Source: Opitutus sp. (GTDB lineage: Bacteria; Verrucomicrobiota; Verrucomicrobiia; Opitutales; Opitutaceae). Taken from it: a stretch of DNA of 64,000 nucleotides. Within the stretch, counting starts at the first letter, position 1. Each line of letters opens with the position of its first letter. A program made the position numbers and the translations under genes. The notes below the pieces were generated by a model. The model had not been told where the DNA came from, did no database searches, and saw only the letters and a list, made by a program, of their open reading frames with translations. Positions 17,860 through 25,847 of this stretch are shown here, in pieces. The stretch is from the NCBI GenBank assembly GCA_024998815.1, contig JACEUQ010000001.1:186001-250000 (forward strand), written 5' to 3'.

Positions 17860-19236
17860 TTATTTTTTAACGGGTTCGAGTGAGTAGCCGTCTTTGCGGT
17901 CGAGCATCGACCAGCCGGCGGCGGTGAGCTCTTTGCGCAGTGCGTCGGCACCGGTGAAATCTTTGGCCTGCTTCGCCGCCCAGCGCTTTTCGGCTAGGGC
18001 GGTGATCTCGGCGGGTATTTCAGTTTTGGCTACGACCGGTGCGGCCAGGTCGAGGCCGAGGGCGAAAATCACGCGCTCGAAGGCGGCTGGGCTGCTGTCG
18101 GTCGCGCCGCGGTTGATGAGCGTGAACAGCGCACCGAGGGCACCGGGGGTGTTAAGGTCGTCCTGCAGCGAGGCGAGCACGGGGCCGAATGGATCGGCGG
18201 TGCCGGCGGGCGTAAGCTGGGCGCGGAAGGCGCGCAGCGTGGACAGCGCTTTTTCGGCGGCGGGAAGCGCGTCTAGCGTGAAGTTGAGCTGCTTGCGCGG
18301 GTGGCCTGCGAGCAAGGCGTAACGGAGCGCGGCGGGGGTGAACCCTTTGGCTTTGAGGTCGTCGAGCGTGTAGAGGTTGCCCAGCGACTTGCTCATCTTT
18401 TTGCCGTCCACGAGCAGGTGTTCGCTGTGGTACCAGTGGCGGGCAAAGGTGGTGCCGTTGCAGCATTCACTCTGGGCGATCTCGTTTTCGTGGTGAGGGA
18501 AGAGCAGGTCCACGCCGCCCGTGTGCAGATCGATGGTTGGACCGAGTAACGCTTTGCTCATGGCGCTGCACTCGATGTGCCAGCCGGGACGACCTTCGGC
18601 GGTACCGCGAGGGCCGGGCCATTTAACGTCGCCGTCCTCGGGCTTGTGCGCCTTCCACAGCGCGAAATCACTCACGTCTTCCTTTTCGTCGGCATCGGCT
18701 GCGGCCGACTTGAGGGTGGCGCCGACCTGGAGTTCGCGTTCTTTGACCCGGGAGAGCGCGCCGTAGCCGGGGTAGGAGGCGACCTTGAAATATACCGAAC
18801 CATCAGCGGCGCGGTAGGCGTTACCTTTTTCCATCAGTACCTCGATCATGTTAACCTGCTCGCGAATGAATCGAGGGTCGGCGGCGCGGGGCTCGTCGTG
18901 GGGGGGCAGGCAGTTGAGCGCGGCGCAGTCGGCGTGAAATTTATCGGTCCAATGGCGGGTGACCTCGGCGAGCGGGCGGCCCTCTTCGCGGGAGCGGCGG
19001 ATGGTTTTGTCGTCCACGTCGGTGAGGTTGCGCACGTGGTGCACCTTGGTTTTGCCGAACTCGAGTTCGAGCAGGCGGCGCAGCAGGTCGTTGACGACAA
19101 ACGTGCGGAAGTTGCCGATGTGCGCGGCGGCGTAGACGGTGGGACCGCAGTTATAAAAACGGAAAACCCCGTCGGCCTGCGAGGGGAGGAGTTCGCGGGC
19201 CTCGCGGGTGAGCGAGTCGTGGAGCTGGATGGCCAT
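17860..19236 (-). CDS. cysS: cysteinyl-tRNA synthetase
   Basis: A 458-aa class I synthetase. The HIGH-type motif is AAHIGNFRTF, with the zinc-site Cys in NCGPTVY. GRPGWHIECSAM carries the second zinc Cys, and KKMSKSLGNLY is the KMSKS loop. The start at 19236 gives MAIQLHDSLTREAREL; a much longer reading to 19371 adds unlikely sequence over a hairpin cluster. It charges tRNA-Cys. It lies upstream of thrS in the same direction with about 190 bp of repeat between them. Confidence 0.95.
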   Translation of the reverse strand: MAIQLHDSLTREARELLPSQADGVFRFYNCGPTVYAAAHIGNFRTFVVNDLLRRLLELEFGKTKVHHVRNLTDVDDKTIRRSREEGRPLAEVTRHWTDKFHADCAALNCLPPHDEPRAADPRFIREQVNMIEVLMEKGNAYRAADGSVYFKVASYPGYGALSRVKERELQVGATLKSAAADADEKEDVSDFALWKAHKPEDGDVKWPGPRGTAEGRPGWHIECSAMSKALLGPTIDLHTGGVDLLFPHHENEIAQSECCNGTTFARHWYHSEHLLVDGKKMSKSLGNLYTLDDLKAKGFTPAALRYALLAGHPRKQLNFTLDALPAAEKALSTLRAFRAQLTPAGTADPFGPVLASLQDDLNTPGALGALFTLINRGATDSSPAAFERVIFALGLDLAAPVVAKTEIPAEITALAEKRWAAKQAKDFTGADALRKELTAAGWSMLDRKDGYSLEPVKK

Positions 19237-19558
19237 GGAAAAAGGAAGGTAGTGGGTAACAGGTTTAGACCGGCGGCGGAAAGGTGTTTTTTGGGCACAT
19301 AGCGTTTTGTCCAACGTAAGCGTCAGGTCTCCGCCCTCGGATGAGGGCGGGGAACGATTTGTTCCCCACATCTGACGGCCACGCGCATCCGATCTTTAGT
19401 TTTACGGCGTCCCTGCTGCAGGAGTTCCGCCCGCAACCAGTGAACGGCTCAACAGTGTCATGCCGCCAGGGATCTTTGGGGCCTTGCGAACAACCGGAAT
19501 TGATAAAACTCGCCCTGACCACCTTGGCATTATGACCTTGGTATTATGACACTACAGG
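19237..19558. other. intergenic region with nested hairpins upstream of cysS
   Basis: The notable content is a compact structure at 19321-19377. Outer CGTCAG/CTGACG encloses CCGCCCTC/GAGGGCGG and GGGGAAC/GTTCCCC. The rest contains ACCTTGGCATTATGACCTTGGTATTATGAC (two near-repeats) next to the IS91 remnant. No gene is seen. Confidence 0.5.
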
Positions 19559-20260
19559 TTGTGGTTGGTGGAGTCACGTAAATACCCATATAGCAATAAA
19601 CACCGTGGCTACCTCGCCGCCCGCTCCGGCGCAGCAAGCCTGCCTGCGGACGCTAGCGCCGCAGAGTTGTTGCCCGCCGCAGCAGGTGTGCCGCCTGCTC
19701 GCACCGCCACCGCTCCCCGCCGACGCCCAGCCTGGCGCGACCTCATTCGCCAAGTCTGGGGCGACGATCCCTTGCGCTGCCCGCGCTGCTCCGGCCCATT
19801 GCGCCCCAGCGCGGTTGTCAAAACCCCTGCGGCCATTCTCGCCACCCTGACTACGCTCGGTCTAGACGAACGCACTTTGCCACCTGCCAACGGCCCGCCG
19901 CCTCCCGGAGGCGAGGTGCTGGTGGACGCCGCCAGCGGTACTCGCCATCCAATCGCCCCGTCGCCTTGCCCGACGCGCCTGCCGTATACCCAAACCCGCC
20001 CAGAAAAACTCCGCTTCCGCGCCGAGATGGCCCCCGCTGGCCAAGCCTATGACCAACTCGGCTTCGAGTGGGGCCCTGAGTGGGTCGCGACCGACAGGGA
20101 CGCAGCACAAGGCGAGCTTTTTGGTGACGACTCCTGCCAACCGGATGCACCCAACGATGAGCCGATTTTCTGGCTGGAACCTGCCGCTGACGGCGCAAGT
20201 TTTTATCCCGACGAAGCACCCGCCGACGAGGGTGTTCAGGCTGACGCACTCCAAGGCTGA
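19559..20260 (+). pseudogene. IS91-family transposase, C-terminal remnant
   Basis: The readable frame (233 codons from a TTG) begins within the conserved YSN(K/R)xRG segment of IS91-type Y2 transposases (KYPYSNKHRGYLAARSG). It contains a zinc-ribbon-like tail (RDLIRQVWGDDPLRCPRCSG) characteristic of their C-termini. The catalytic N-terminal two thirds, with the two-tyrosine motif, is missing, so this is a fragment. The last 100 residues look like an ordinary variable tail. One copy of a 148-bp direct repeat lies 125 bp downstream and could be the element terminus. Confidence 0.7.
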
Positions 20261-20384
20261 GCGGCGGCGTTAAAAAACGGCTCAACGCTTCGCGCCTTGA
20301 CGCGAGCGGAGGCGGAGCTTTGCCTACGCGGCATGAGTAGCCGCCCGCAAACCACCCCAAAACGGCTTGGAACGTGGTGTTTTC

Positions 20385-20532
20385 AATTGGGGCGTTCGTT
20401 AAAACAACGAGTTTTGCAAAACCGAAATCCAAACCTGCCGGCCCGAGCACCGGCGCTAGGTTTTCATGCCCCGTTCACGCTGTAAAACCACGTCCGGCTC
20501 ATGGTCTACAAAATCCAGTTTCCTATCAGCAA
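20385..20532 (+). repeat. 148-bp direct repeat, copy 1
   Basis: From AATTGGGGCGTTCGTTAAAA to TTTCCTATCAGCAA. It is the same as 23278-23425 with about four substitutions. It contains short hairpin-forming modules (for example CCGGCCCGAGCACCGG). The start codon of the Sel1 protein lies inside it. Confidence 0.9.
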
Positions 20533-21157
20533 CCGATCCGCACTTTTAATAGCCCTCTTTTTGGGCCTCATGAGTCATTCCGCCTTGGCGGATTTTGAGA
20601 AAGGCATCGCAGCCTATCAGGCGGACAATTTGCCCTTAGCCTACAAAGAGTTTCGTGATTCGGCCGAAAAGGGGCACATGGAGTCACAATTTAACCTAGC
20701 CGTGATGTTTGAGCAAGGTATCGGGGTACAGAAGGACGATGCACAGGCCTTGGAATGGTACAGCAAGTCCGCAGCGCAGGGGAATGCCGGTGCCCAATTT
20801 AATCTTGGGGTGCTGTATGAAAATGGTCGTGGCACAGCGGTGGATTTCGCAAAAGCCAATGCCTGGTATCGCAAGGCCTCAATGCAGGGCGATGCGATGG
20901 CGATTGGAAACTTGGGCATGTTATATATACGTGGCGACGGCGTGAAGGCCAACATGGTTGCAGGCGTGGCGCTGCTTCTGGTTTCCGCGACCCTCGATAC
21001 ATCCCCTGAGAATTTCGCCCGACGAAACCTCTCATCAACCCGTGGCTTGACGCCTGATATAGTCGCCGCAGCGCAGGCCCTTTCTGATGAAATGACCAAA
21101 GGAAAAAACTTACTATTTCCGCTGGATGCCTACTTAGCAAAAGCACAAAAACCGTAA
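20501..21157 (+). CDS. secreted Sel1-repeat protein
   Basis: A 218-aa protein with an N-terminal signal peptide (RSALLIALFLGLMSHSALA, then D). Three to four Sel1-like repeats follow: SQFNLAVMFEQGIGVQKDDA, AQFNLGVLYENGRGTAVDFA and AIGNLGMLYIRGDGVKANMV. Sel1 repeats form alpha-alpha solenoids used for protein contacts, usually in the periplasm here. The first eleven codons come from the 148-bp repeat, so either the repeat end was captured as a gene start or the gene arrived with the repeat. No catalytic domain is present. Confidence 0.82.
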   Translation: MVYKIQFPISNRSALLIALFLGLMSHSALADFEKGIAAYQADNLPLAYKEFRDSAEKGHMESQFNLAVMFEQGIGVQKDDAQALEWYSKSAAQGNAGAQFNLGVLYENGRGTAVDFAKANAWYRKASMQGDAMAIGNLGMLYIRGDGVKANMVAGVALLLVSATLDTSPENFARRNLSSTRGLTPDIVAAAQALSDEMTKGKNLLFPLDAYLAKAQKP

Positions 21158-21225
21158 CACAACGAGGCGGAACGGGGACTAATACCATTTCGGATTCAAA
21201 TAATTACAAATGAACCGGTTTGCCG

Positions 21226-21280
21226 CTAATGAACGCTAATAGCCGCTAATAAAACCATGCTTTCATTGCTTCTGAATTAG
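21226..21280. repeat. intergenic dyad family E, left arm (split by IS1380-type element)
   Basis: CCGCTAATGAACGCTAATAGCCGCTAAT is the left arm; the matching right arm is at 23022-23045. The intact family member is at 34906-35000. The last five bases, ATTAG, are the target duplication. Confidence 0.8.
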
Positions 21281-23021
21281 CCTAAATCCGGCAATAGAAA
21301 CTAGCCAAAAATCACGCAGGTGATTGTTTGGCTGTCATATGCCGCCGTTTTTACCGCCGGAAAAAGCTCACCCCGAGGGTGAGTCAGAAAACCCTGATCA
21401 CAAGGCAACGCCAAGCGATGCCGCCGAGGTGTTGATTGTGGATACACCCGGAGGACGTTTTCGTGCGCAGTTCGCCCCAGAGTTGCCGGTGAGCCCCTTG
21501 GGGGCACTGGTGTTTTTCACGCAGTACTTGTGTGCGACAGGAGGCTTCGAGGCACTGGTTGCGGACACGCCGCTTTGTTACAGCAGCAACCGCGCACACC
21601 GCCCTCGCGACGTGATTGGAACCCTGCTTTTGGGGATGCTCTCCGGGCACTATCGCTACGCGCACCTCGCGGCCCTGCGCGGCGACGACATTGCCCCGAG
21701 CCTGCTCGGACTTAAGTCGATTGTCAGCGAGGATTGTGTGCGCCGGGCGCTGGCTCGCATCGGTGCCGAGCAGGGGCAGGACTGGTTGCGGCGTCACCTC
21801 GACCAAACCTGTCATGGGTTTTTGGATAACCAGTGGATCCTCGACATCGATGTCACCATCAAGCCCATCTATGGACGTCAGGAAGGTGCCAGCATCGGCT
21901 ATAACCCGCAAAAGCCCGGACGCCCCAGCCACGCCTACCACACCTACTGGATCGCCACCTTGCGCCTGTGTCTGGACGTGGAGGTGCACCCCGGCGATCA
22001 ATCCGCCGCCGGACATGGTTTTGCGGGGCTGTGGGCGCTCATCGACCGACTGCCAGCCGAGCGCCGGCCCCATCTTTTGCGCGGTGACTGCGCCTATGGC
22101 CAGGAGGCGCTGCTCAGTGAAGCTGAAGCGCGTAAACTCAACTATTTGTTCAAACTGCGCCGCACCGCCAAGGCCCGCGAGCTGGTGGCCGCGCTTGAAC
22201 GCACCACCACCACCGCTTGGACCGACGCCGGACAAGGCTGGCAGGGCTGCGAAAGCTGCCTGCGCCTGCAAGGCTGGAACCGGGCCCGACGTGTGGTGGT
22301 CTTGCGCCGTCGCCTCAACGACCAACGCCACCCCCGGGCCCGCCGCCGCCTCGTGCGCGAGCAAGCCGACCACGCTTTGCTGCTGAACATCCCCGACGCG
22401 GCCGCCTGCGAGCCGATCATCTACGAACATCAGATCCTCGTTACGAGCCTGCCCTACGAGATCCTTACCCTTGCCACCCTGTATCGGGAACGTGGGGGCG
22501 CGGAAAACCCCTTCGACGAGCTCAAGAACCAGTGGAGCTGGTCGGGGTTTACCTCCCAGGAGCTAAACTCCTGTCAGCACGCCGCGCGTTTGGCCGCACT
22601 GGTTTACAACTGGTGGACGCTCTATCACCGCCTGCTTCAACCCGGTCAGCACCACGAGGCGGTGAGTACACGTCCCCGTCTGCTCTGCGGAGCGACCCGG
22701 CAGAGCGAACACTCCGGTCAACGCCGCCTGGACGTGCGCTTGAGCCATGCCGAGGCACCTCGCCTGAGTGAACTCATCACAAAGCTGGCCAGATGGTTAC
22801 ATGGTATCCTTCATAATGCGGAGCAATGGAGTGTCGCCCAGCGCTGGGGGCAAATCGTAGCGAGGATTTTACAGGAAAACTTCCCTGTACTCGGCCCTGA
22901 ACCGCCTTTGGCCACCGCCCCAAGCTGATCGCGCTTCCGTTCAGCCTGCCGCAGCACTCTCCACCCTCATCTATCCGACGGGCAACGCCCGCCGGCCGCA
23001 CTTTCTATTGCCGGATTTAGG
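21281..23021 (+). mobile_element. IS1380-type insertion sequence, intact, 1741 bp
   Basis: The terminal inverted repeats are perfect over 20 bp: CCTAAATCCGGCAATAGAAA at 21281-21300 and its complement at 23002-23021. They are flanked by the 5-bp duplication ATTAG (21276-21280 and 23022-23026). Length, CC ends, 5-bp duplication and transposase all fit the IS1380 family. Excision restores an intergenic dyad repeat. Confidence 0.93.
21339..22928 (+). CDS. IS1380-family DDE transposase
   Basis: The 529-aa protein (ATG at 21339; a TTG at 21324 would add 5 residues) has the IS1380 core ILDIDVTIKPIYGRQEGASI with the first catalytic Asp. The second Asp is in LLRGDCAYGQEALL, and the Glu is in YRERGGAENPFDELKN (the YREK-type motif). 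It is uninterrupted and therefore probably active. The C-terminus (LHNAEQWSVAQRWGQIVARI) is typical of the family. It performs cut-and-paste transposition of its own element. Confidence 0.9.
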   Translation: MPPFLPPEKAHPEGESENPDHKATPSDAAEVLIVDTPGGRFRAQFAPELPVSPLGALVFFTQYLCATGGFEALVADTPLCYSSNRAHRPRDVIGTLLLGMLSGHYRYAHLAALRGDDIAPSLLGLKSIVSEDCVRRALARIGAEQGQDWLRRHLDQTCHGFLDNQWILDIDVTIKPIYGRQEGASIGYNPQKPGRPSHAYHTYWIATLRLCLDVEVHPGDQSAAGHGFAGLWALIDRLPAERRPHLLRGDCAYGQEALLSEAEARKLNYLFKLRRTAKARELVAALERTTTTAWTDAGQGWQGCESCLRLQGWNRARRVVVLRRRLNDQRHPRARRRLVREQADHALLLNIPDAAACEPIIYEHQILVTSLPYEILTLATLYRERGGAENPFDELKNQWSWSGFTSQELNSCQHAARLAALVYNWWTLYHRLLQPGQHHEAVSTRPRLLCGATRQSEHSGQRRLDVRLSHAEAPRLSELITKLARWLHGILHNAEQWSVAQRWGQIVARILQENFPVLGPEPPLATAPS

Positions 23022-23045
23022 ATTAGCGTATCTTAACGTCATTAG
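23022..23045. repeat. intergenic dyad family E, right arm
   Basis: ATTAGCGTATCTTAACGTCATTAGCGG complements the left arm at 21226-21250, on the other side of the insertion element. Sequence after it (GGTTAAAAATTCCG..GATG.TTGGC) also resembles the flank at 34990-35025. Confidence 0.75.
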
Positions 23046-23277
23046 CGGTTAAAAATTCCGTTGTTTGATGTTTGGCTACCTGGTTGCTGGTGCGGTGAGC
23101 CTGATTTCCAATCAGCAATAACCTCGCCGCGCAGGAACCTGCCCGCGTCAAAGAGATGTCCGAAGCGCACCAGTAATGGTTGTCCCGCTGCTCTGGCGAA
23201 TTTAAATCCCGACAAGATAAAAAACCCACGCCCGCCACCGGCGAAGCTGGCACTCCAAAGAGAGAAGAATAATCGAT

Positions 23278-23425
23278 AATTGGGGCGTTCGTTAAAACAA
23301 CGAGTTTTGCATAACCGAAATCCAAACCTGCCGGCCCGAGCACCGGTGCTAGGTTTTCATGCCCCGTTCACGCTGTAAAACCACGTCCGGCTCATGGTCT
23401 ACAAAATCCAGTTTCCTGTCAGCAA
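23278..23425 (+). repeat. 148-bp direct repeat, copy 2
   Basis: Near-identical to 20385-20532. It overlaps the 3' end of the minus-strand histidine kinase gene: the kinase stop codon at 23419-23421 lies inside it. Confidence 0.9.
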
Positions 23426-25266
23426 TCGCCCGTCAGCGGCACCGCGAGAACGATCCGGGTACCACGGGGGCTTGCGGGAGTGATGCGCATTTCGCCCCGG
23501 AGTTGCTTCATCCGCGCGCGAATACTGAAGAGGCCATAGCCGCCGGTAGGGCCGAAACTTTTTGCCGGTTGGCTATTATCAAAGCCGATCCCGTCGTCCT
23601 CCACGATCAGCTCCAGGCACCCGGGATGGGGTTGCAGGGCGACGACCACGTTCTGTGCGTGTGCGTACCGAACCACGTTTCGCAGCAGTTCACGCGCGGC
23701 ATTGAAAATGATAATCTCGACTTCCGGCGGCAAGACGCGCGTCTGTTCATTAGGCTCGAAGCGGATGGGAGTTCCGTGCTGCTGCCCAAACTGCGTGCAC
23801 AACGCGTTCAGGCCGGCCGACAACCCGTGATTTTTCAGGACGGGCGAGGCCAGGTCGAACGTCAACGAGCGCAGGAGCGTCATGATATTTCCGGTCTCCT
23901 TCTCGGCCTCACCGATACTGGCGCGGAACCTCGCCGATGCTACCCTGCCGGGCGGCCAAAACAGCGCCATCTTTACGACGCAGAGCCGCTGAAGGATGTC
24001 TTCGTGGATTCCCTCGGCAATGCGCCGCCGCTCCCCCTCTTCGGCCACGGCCAACGCCGCCAGAAGGCGGAGGAGTTCCTGATTGGCATCCCGCAACTCG
24101 GCGGTGCGTTCGACCACCCGCTGCTCCAGTTTTTCGTTCGTATCACGCAGCGCTGTCTCCGCCTGAACACGCGTAGTAATGTCAATAAAGCTGATCAGGA
24201 TTTCCGTGATATTCCCCTTGGCATCCAGGGTTGGAAAACCATTGACCAGCACCCAAGTCAGCGTCGCTTCGCCGGGCCTATAGATGCCGCATACTTGGTT
24301 CTTTATCGGCTTCTTGTCTTTTATAATCCGTTTAACCGGATTATGATCCAATGGTAGCGGCGCACGGGCTTCATTCGTTAATCTCCACGCCGGATCGATC
24401 GCCTTTTTCCCACGCATTTGGTCGTCGCTTAGCCCCAGTATTTCGGCGGCTCTCGCGTTATTAAGAACCACCGCGCTATCCGGGGCGTGACAAACCACGC
24501 CGGCTTCCAGATTCAGGAGCAAAGCGCTAAACTGTTCCACTCGCTTGAGCAAATCCGCCTCCGCCCGCATCTGCGCGGTTATGTCCCAGTTGGTGCCGAG
24601 CATCCGCAACGGAGTGCCCAGTTCGTCGCGGAACACCTTGGCCACGGCCTTAATGTGGCGAATTTCCCCGTCAGGCCAGATGACGCGGAATACCGTGTCG
24701 AATGGCTTTTCACCGGCGATCGCCTCCCTGACTTCCTGGTCCCCGCGCCCAAGGTCCTCTGGGTGTAATGACGCCCGCCACGCCTCTTCGGTGCCGACGA
24801 AGTCTTCGCGCCTGATACGGTAAAGCGCGAACATCGAATCGTCCCACACCATCTCTTGGGTAACCAGGTTCCAGTCCCAGATGCCGATGCCATTGTGGAG
24901 CGTGGCGAGAGCCAGGCGCTCTTCCTTTTCCAACAGCGTTTTTGTAGCCCCTTCGTTGCGATCGACCGCTTGCGACTGCGACGCGCCCAGTTCCGCCTTC
25001 ACCCGACGCAGTTCATCGTTCAGCACATCCAGCTCGATTTGCTTCAAGCACAGTTCGTCGATCAGCTTCTGGCTGGTTTCGGGCGAAAGCGCCTCCGGGC
25101 TTTTTGGTGCCCCGGCGTTTTTCTCCCTGAATGCCGCTTCCACCCGCGCCCGCAATTCGGCGACGTCTAATTGATCAGCCGTGGCGTTAGTTGCCGATAA
25201 CGGACTGGGCTTGCTGAGGCCTTGGACAGGACAGGTTTTCGCAGAGGATGGCGGGGAATTCAGCAC
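23419..25266 (-). CDS. PAS-domain sensor histidine kinase, NarX/DegS type
   Basis: A 615-aa cytoplasmic kinase without membrane segments. Order: N-terminal coiled-coil (60-115), PAS with PAC (about 120-235, IGIWDWNLVTQEMVWDD), second PAS/PAC (about 240-375), linker coiled coil, HisKA_3 dimerisation box EEGERRRIAEGIHEDILQRL with the phospho-acceptor His, then HATPase with ELLRNVVRYAHAQNV (N box), EDDGIGFD (G1) and GGYGLFSIRARM (G2). Such kinases pair with LuxR-type regulators, and no regulator gene is adjacent. The signal is unknown. The last residues and the stop come from the 148-bp repeat, so the natural C-terminus may have been slightly altered. Confidence 0.88.
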   Translation of the reverse strand: MLNSPPSSAKTCPVQGLSKPSPLSATNATADQLDVAELRARVEAAFREKNAGAPKSPEALSPETSQKLIDELCLKQIELDVLNDELRRVKAELGASQSQAVDRNEGATKTLLEKEERLALATLHNGIGIWDWNLVTQEMVWDDSMFALYRIRREDFVGTEEAWRASLHPEDLGRGDQEVREAIAGEKPFDTVFRVIWPDGEIRHIKAVAKVFRDELGTPLRMLGTNWDITAQMRAEADLLKRVEQFSALLLNLEAGVVCHAPDSAVVLNNARAAEILGLSDDQMRGKKAIDPAWRLTNEARAPLPLDHNPVKRIIKDKKPIKNQVCGIYRPGEATLTWVLVNGFPTLDAKGNITEILISFIDITTRVQAETALRDTNEKLEQRVVERTAELRDANQELLRLLAALAVAEEGERRRIAEGIHEDILQRLCVVKMALFWPPGRVASARFRASIGEAEKETGNIMTLLRSLTFDLASPVLKNHGLSAGLNALCTQFGQQHGTPIRFEPNEQTRVLPPEVEIIIFNAARELLRNVVRYAHAQNVVVALQPHPGCLELIVEDDGIGFDNSQPAKSFGPTGGYGLFSIRARMKQLRGEMRITPASPRGTRIVLAVPLTGDC

Positions 25267-25323
25267 GGGAAGGACAAGAAATTGCGTAAGCGAGCCAACA
25301 ACAATGGATTTCTTACTAAACTA

Positions 25324-25476
25324 ATAGCTTAAACGAACGGGGCTATTTTTAACGCCAAGCCGCCAAGACGCAAAGTTCTCAAAGTTCGCAAAGTATTACA
25401 AAGAAATGATTTCCTTGCGCTTCTTCGCGTCCTTGCGCCTTTGCGTTAAAGCCTAAAATCGGAACGTGAAGGGTAT
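25324..25476. repeat. intergenic element family D, copy a (AACGCAAAGGCGCAAGG)
   Basis: About 150 bp with an inner imperfect dyad (AACGCCAAGCCGCCAAGACGC vs GCGTCCTTGCGCCTTTGCGTT). It is the reverse complement of 33149-33294, including the flanking ATAGCTTAAACGAACGGGGC and CCTAAAATCGGAACGTGAA modules. A third copy at 35236 is cut by a group II intron. Confidence 0.8.
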
Positions 25477-25480
25477 AGTT

Positions 25481-25660
25481 GAGATCCGTTCGATCAGCTA
25501 AGGTAAAAGCGTGCCACAGGTAGCATCGCTATAAGTTTCGATGCGTTCGTCGACGTGAGGGTGGCTGTTGCGAAGTCTGAGATACGTTCCGAAGTGAACA
25601 ACTCGAACCGACATTCGCCCTATATGTGATACGCAGCACCTGTGTGGTTAATTACACTCG
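25481..25660 (-). repeat. diverged repeat element, copy B
   Basis: Inverted counterpart of 14756-14929. The conserved core CGTTCGTCGACGTGAGGGTG and the end modules are alike. It adjoins family D copy a directly. Confidence 0.6.
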
Positions 25661-25677
25661 TTAAAAGCCAAACTCCA

Positions 25678-25702
25678 TAGTGTCACCTATTAGGTGACAC
25701 TA
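25678..25702. repeat. perfect 25-bp palindrome
   Basis: TAGTGTCACCTA, a central T, then TAGGTGACACTA: a perfect 12-bp stem with a one-base centre, between a repeat element and the family 1 REP. It may be a regulator site or a repeat fragment. Confidence 0.6.
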
Positions 25703-25715
25703 CCTTAAGCTTTTG

Positions 25716-25746
25716 GGGGCCAAACTCCAGGGAGCAGACTGGAAGT
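25716..25746. repeat. REP-like palindrome family 1, left part (split by IS21 element)
   Basis: GGGGGCCAAACTCCAGGGAGCAGACTGGAAGT continues, after the insertion, as CTGCGCTAC at 29136-29144. Joining them rebuilds GCAGACTGGAAGTCTGCGC, a copy of the repeat at 15001-15020. Confidence 0.88.
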
Positions 25747-25847
25747 TGTGAGCGGCGGCGCGAACACCGTCTATTTCTGGCGGTTACAAAATCACCTGTC
25801 GTAAAAGCCGATGACCGGCCCCGCCAGGGGCCGATCATCAGGCCCGG

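Noticed and set aside
23023-23343. 106-codon minus-strand frame beginning MLGPAGLDFGYAKLVV, like one starting at 20450
   Set aside because: The shared start simply reflects the 148-bp DNA repeat; downstream parts are unrelated and one is antisense to the IS91 remnant.
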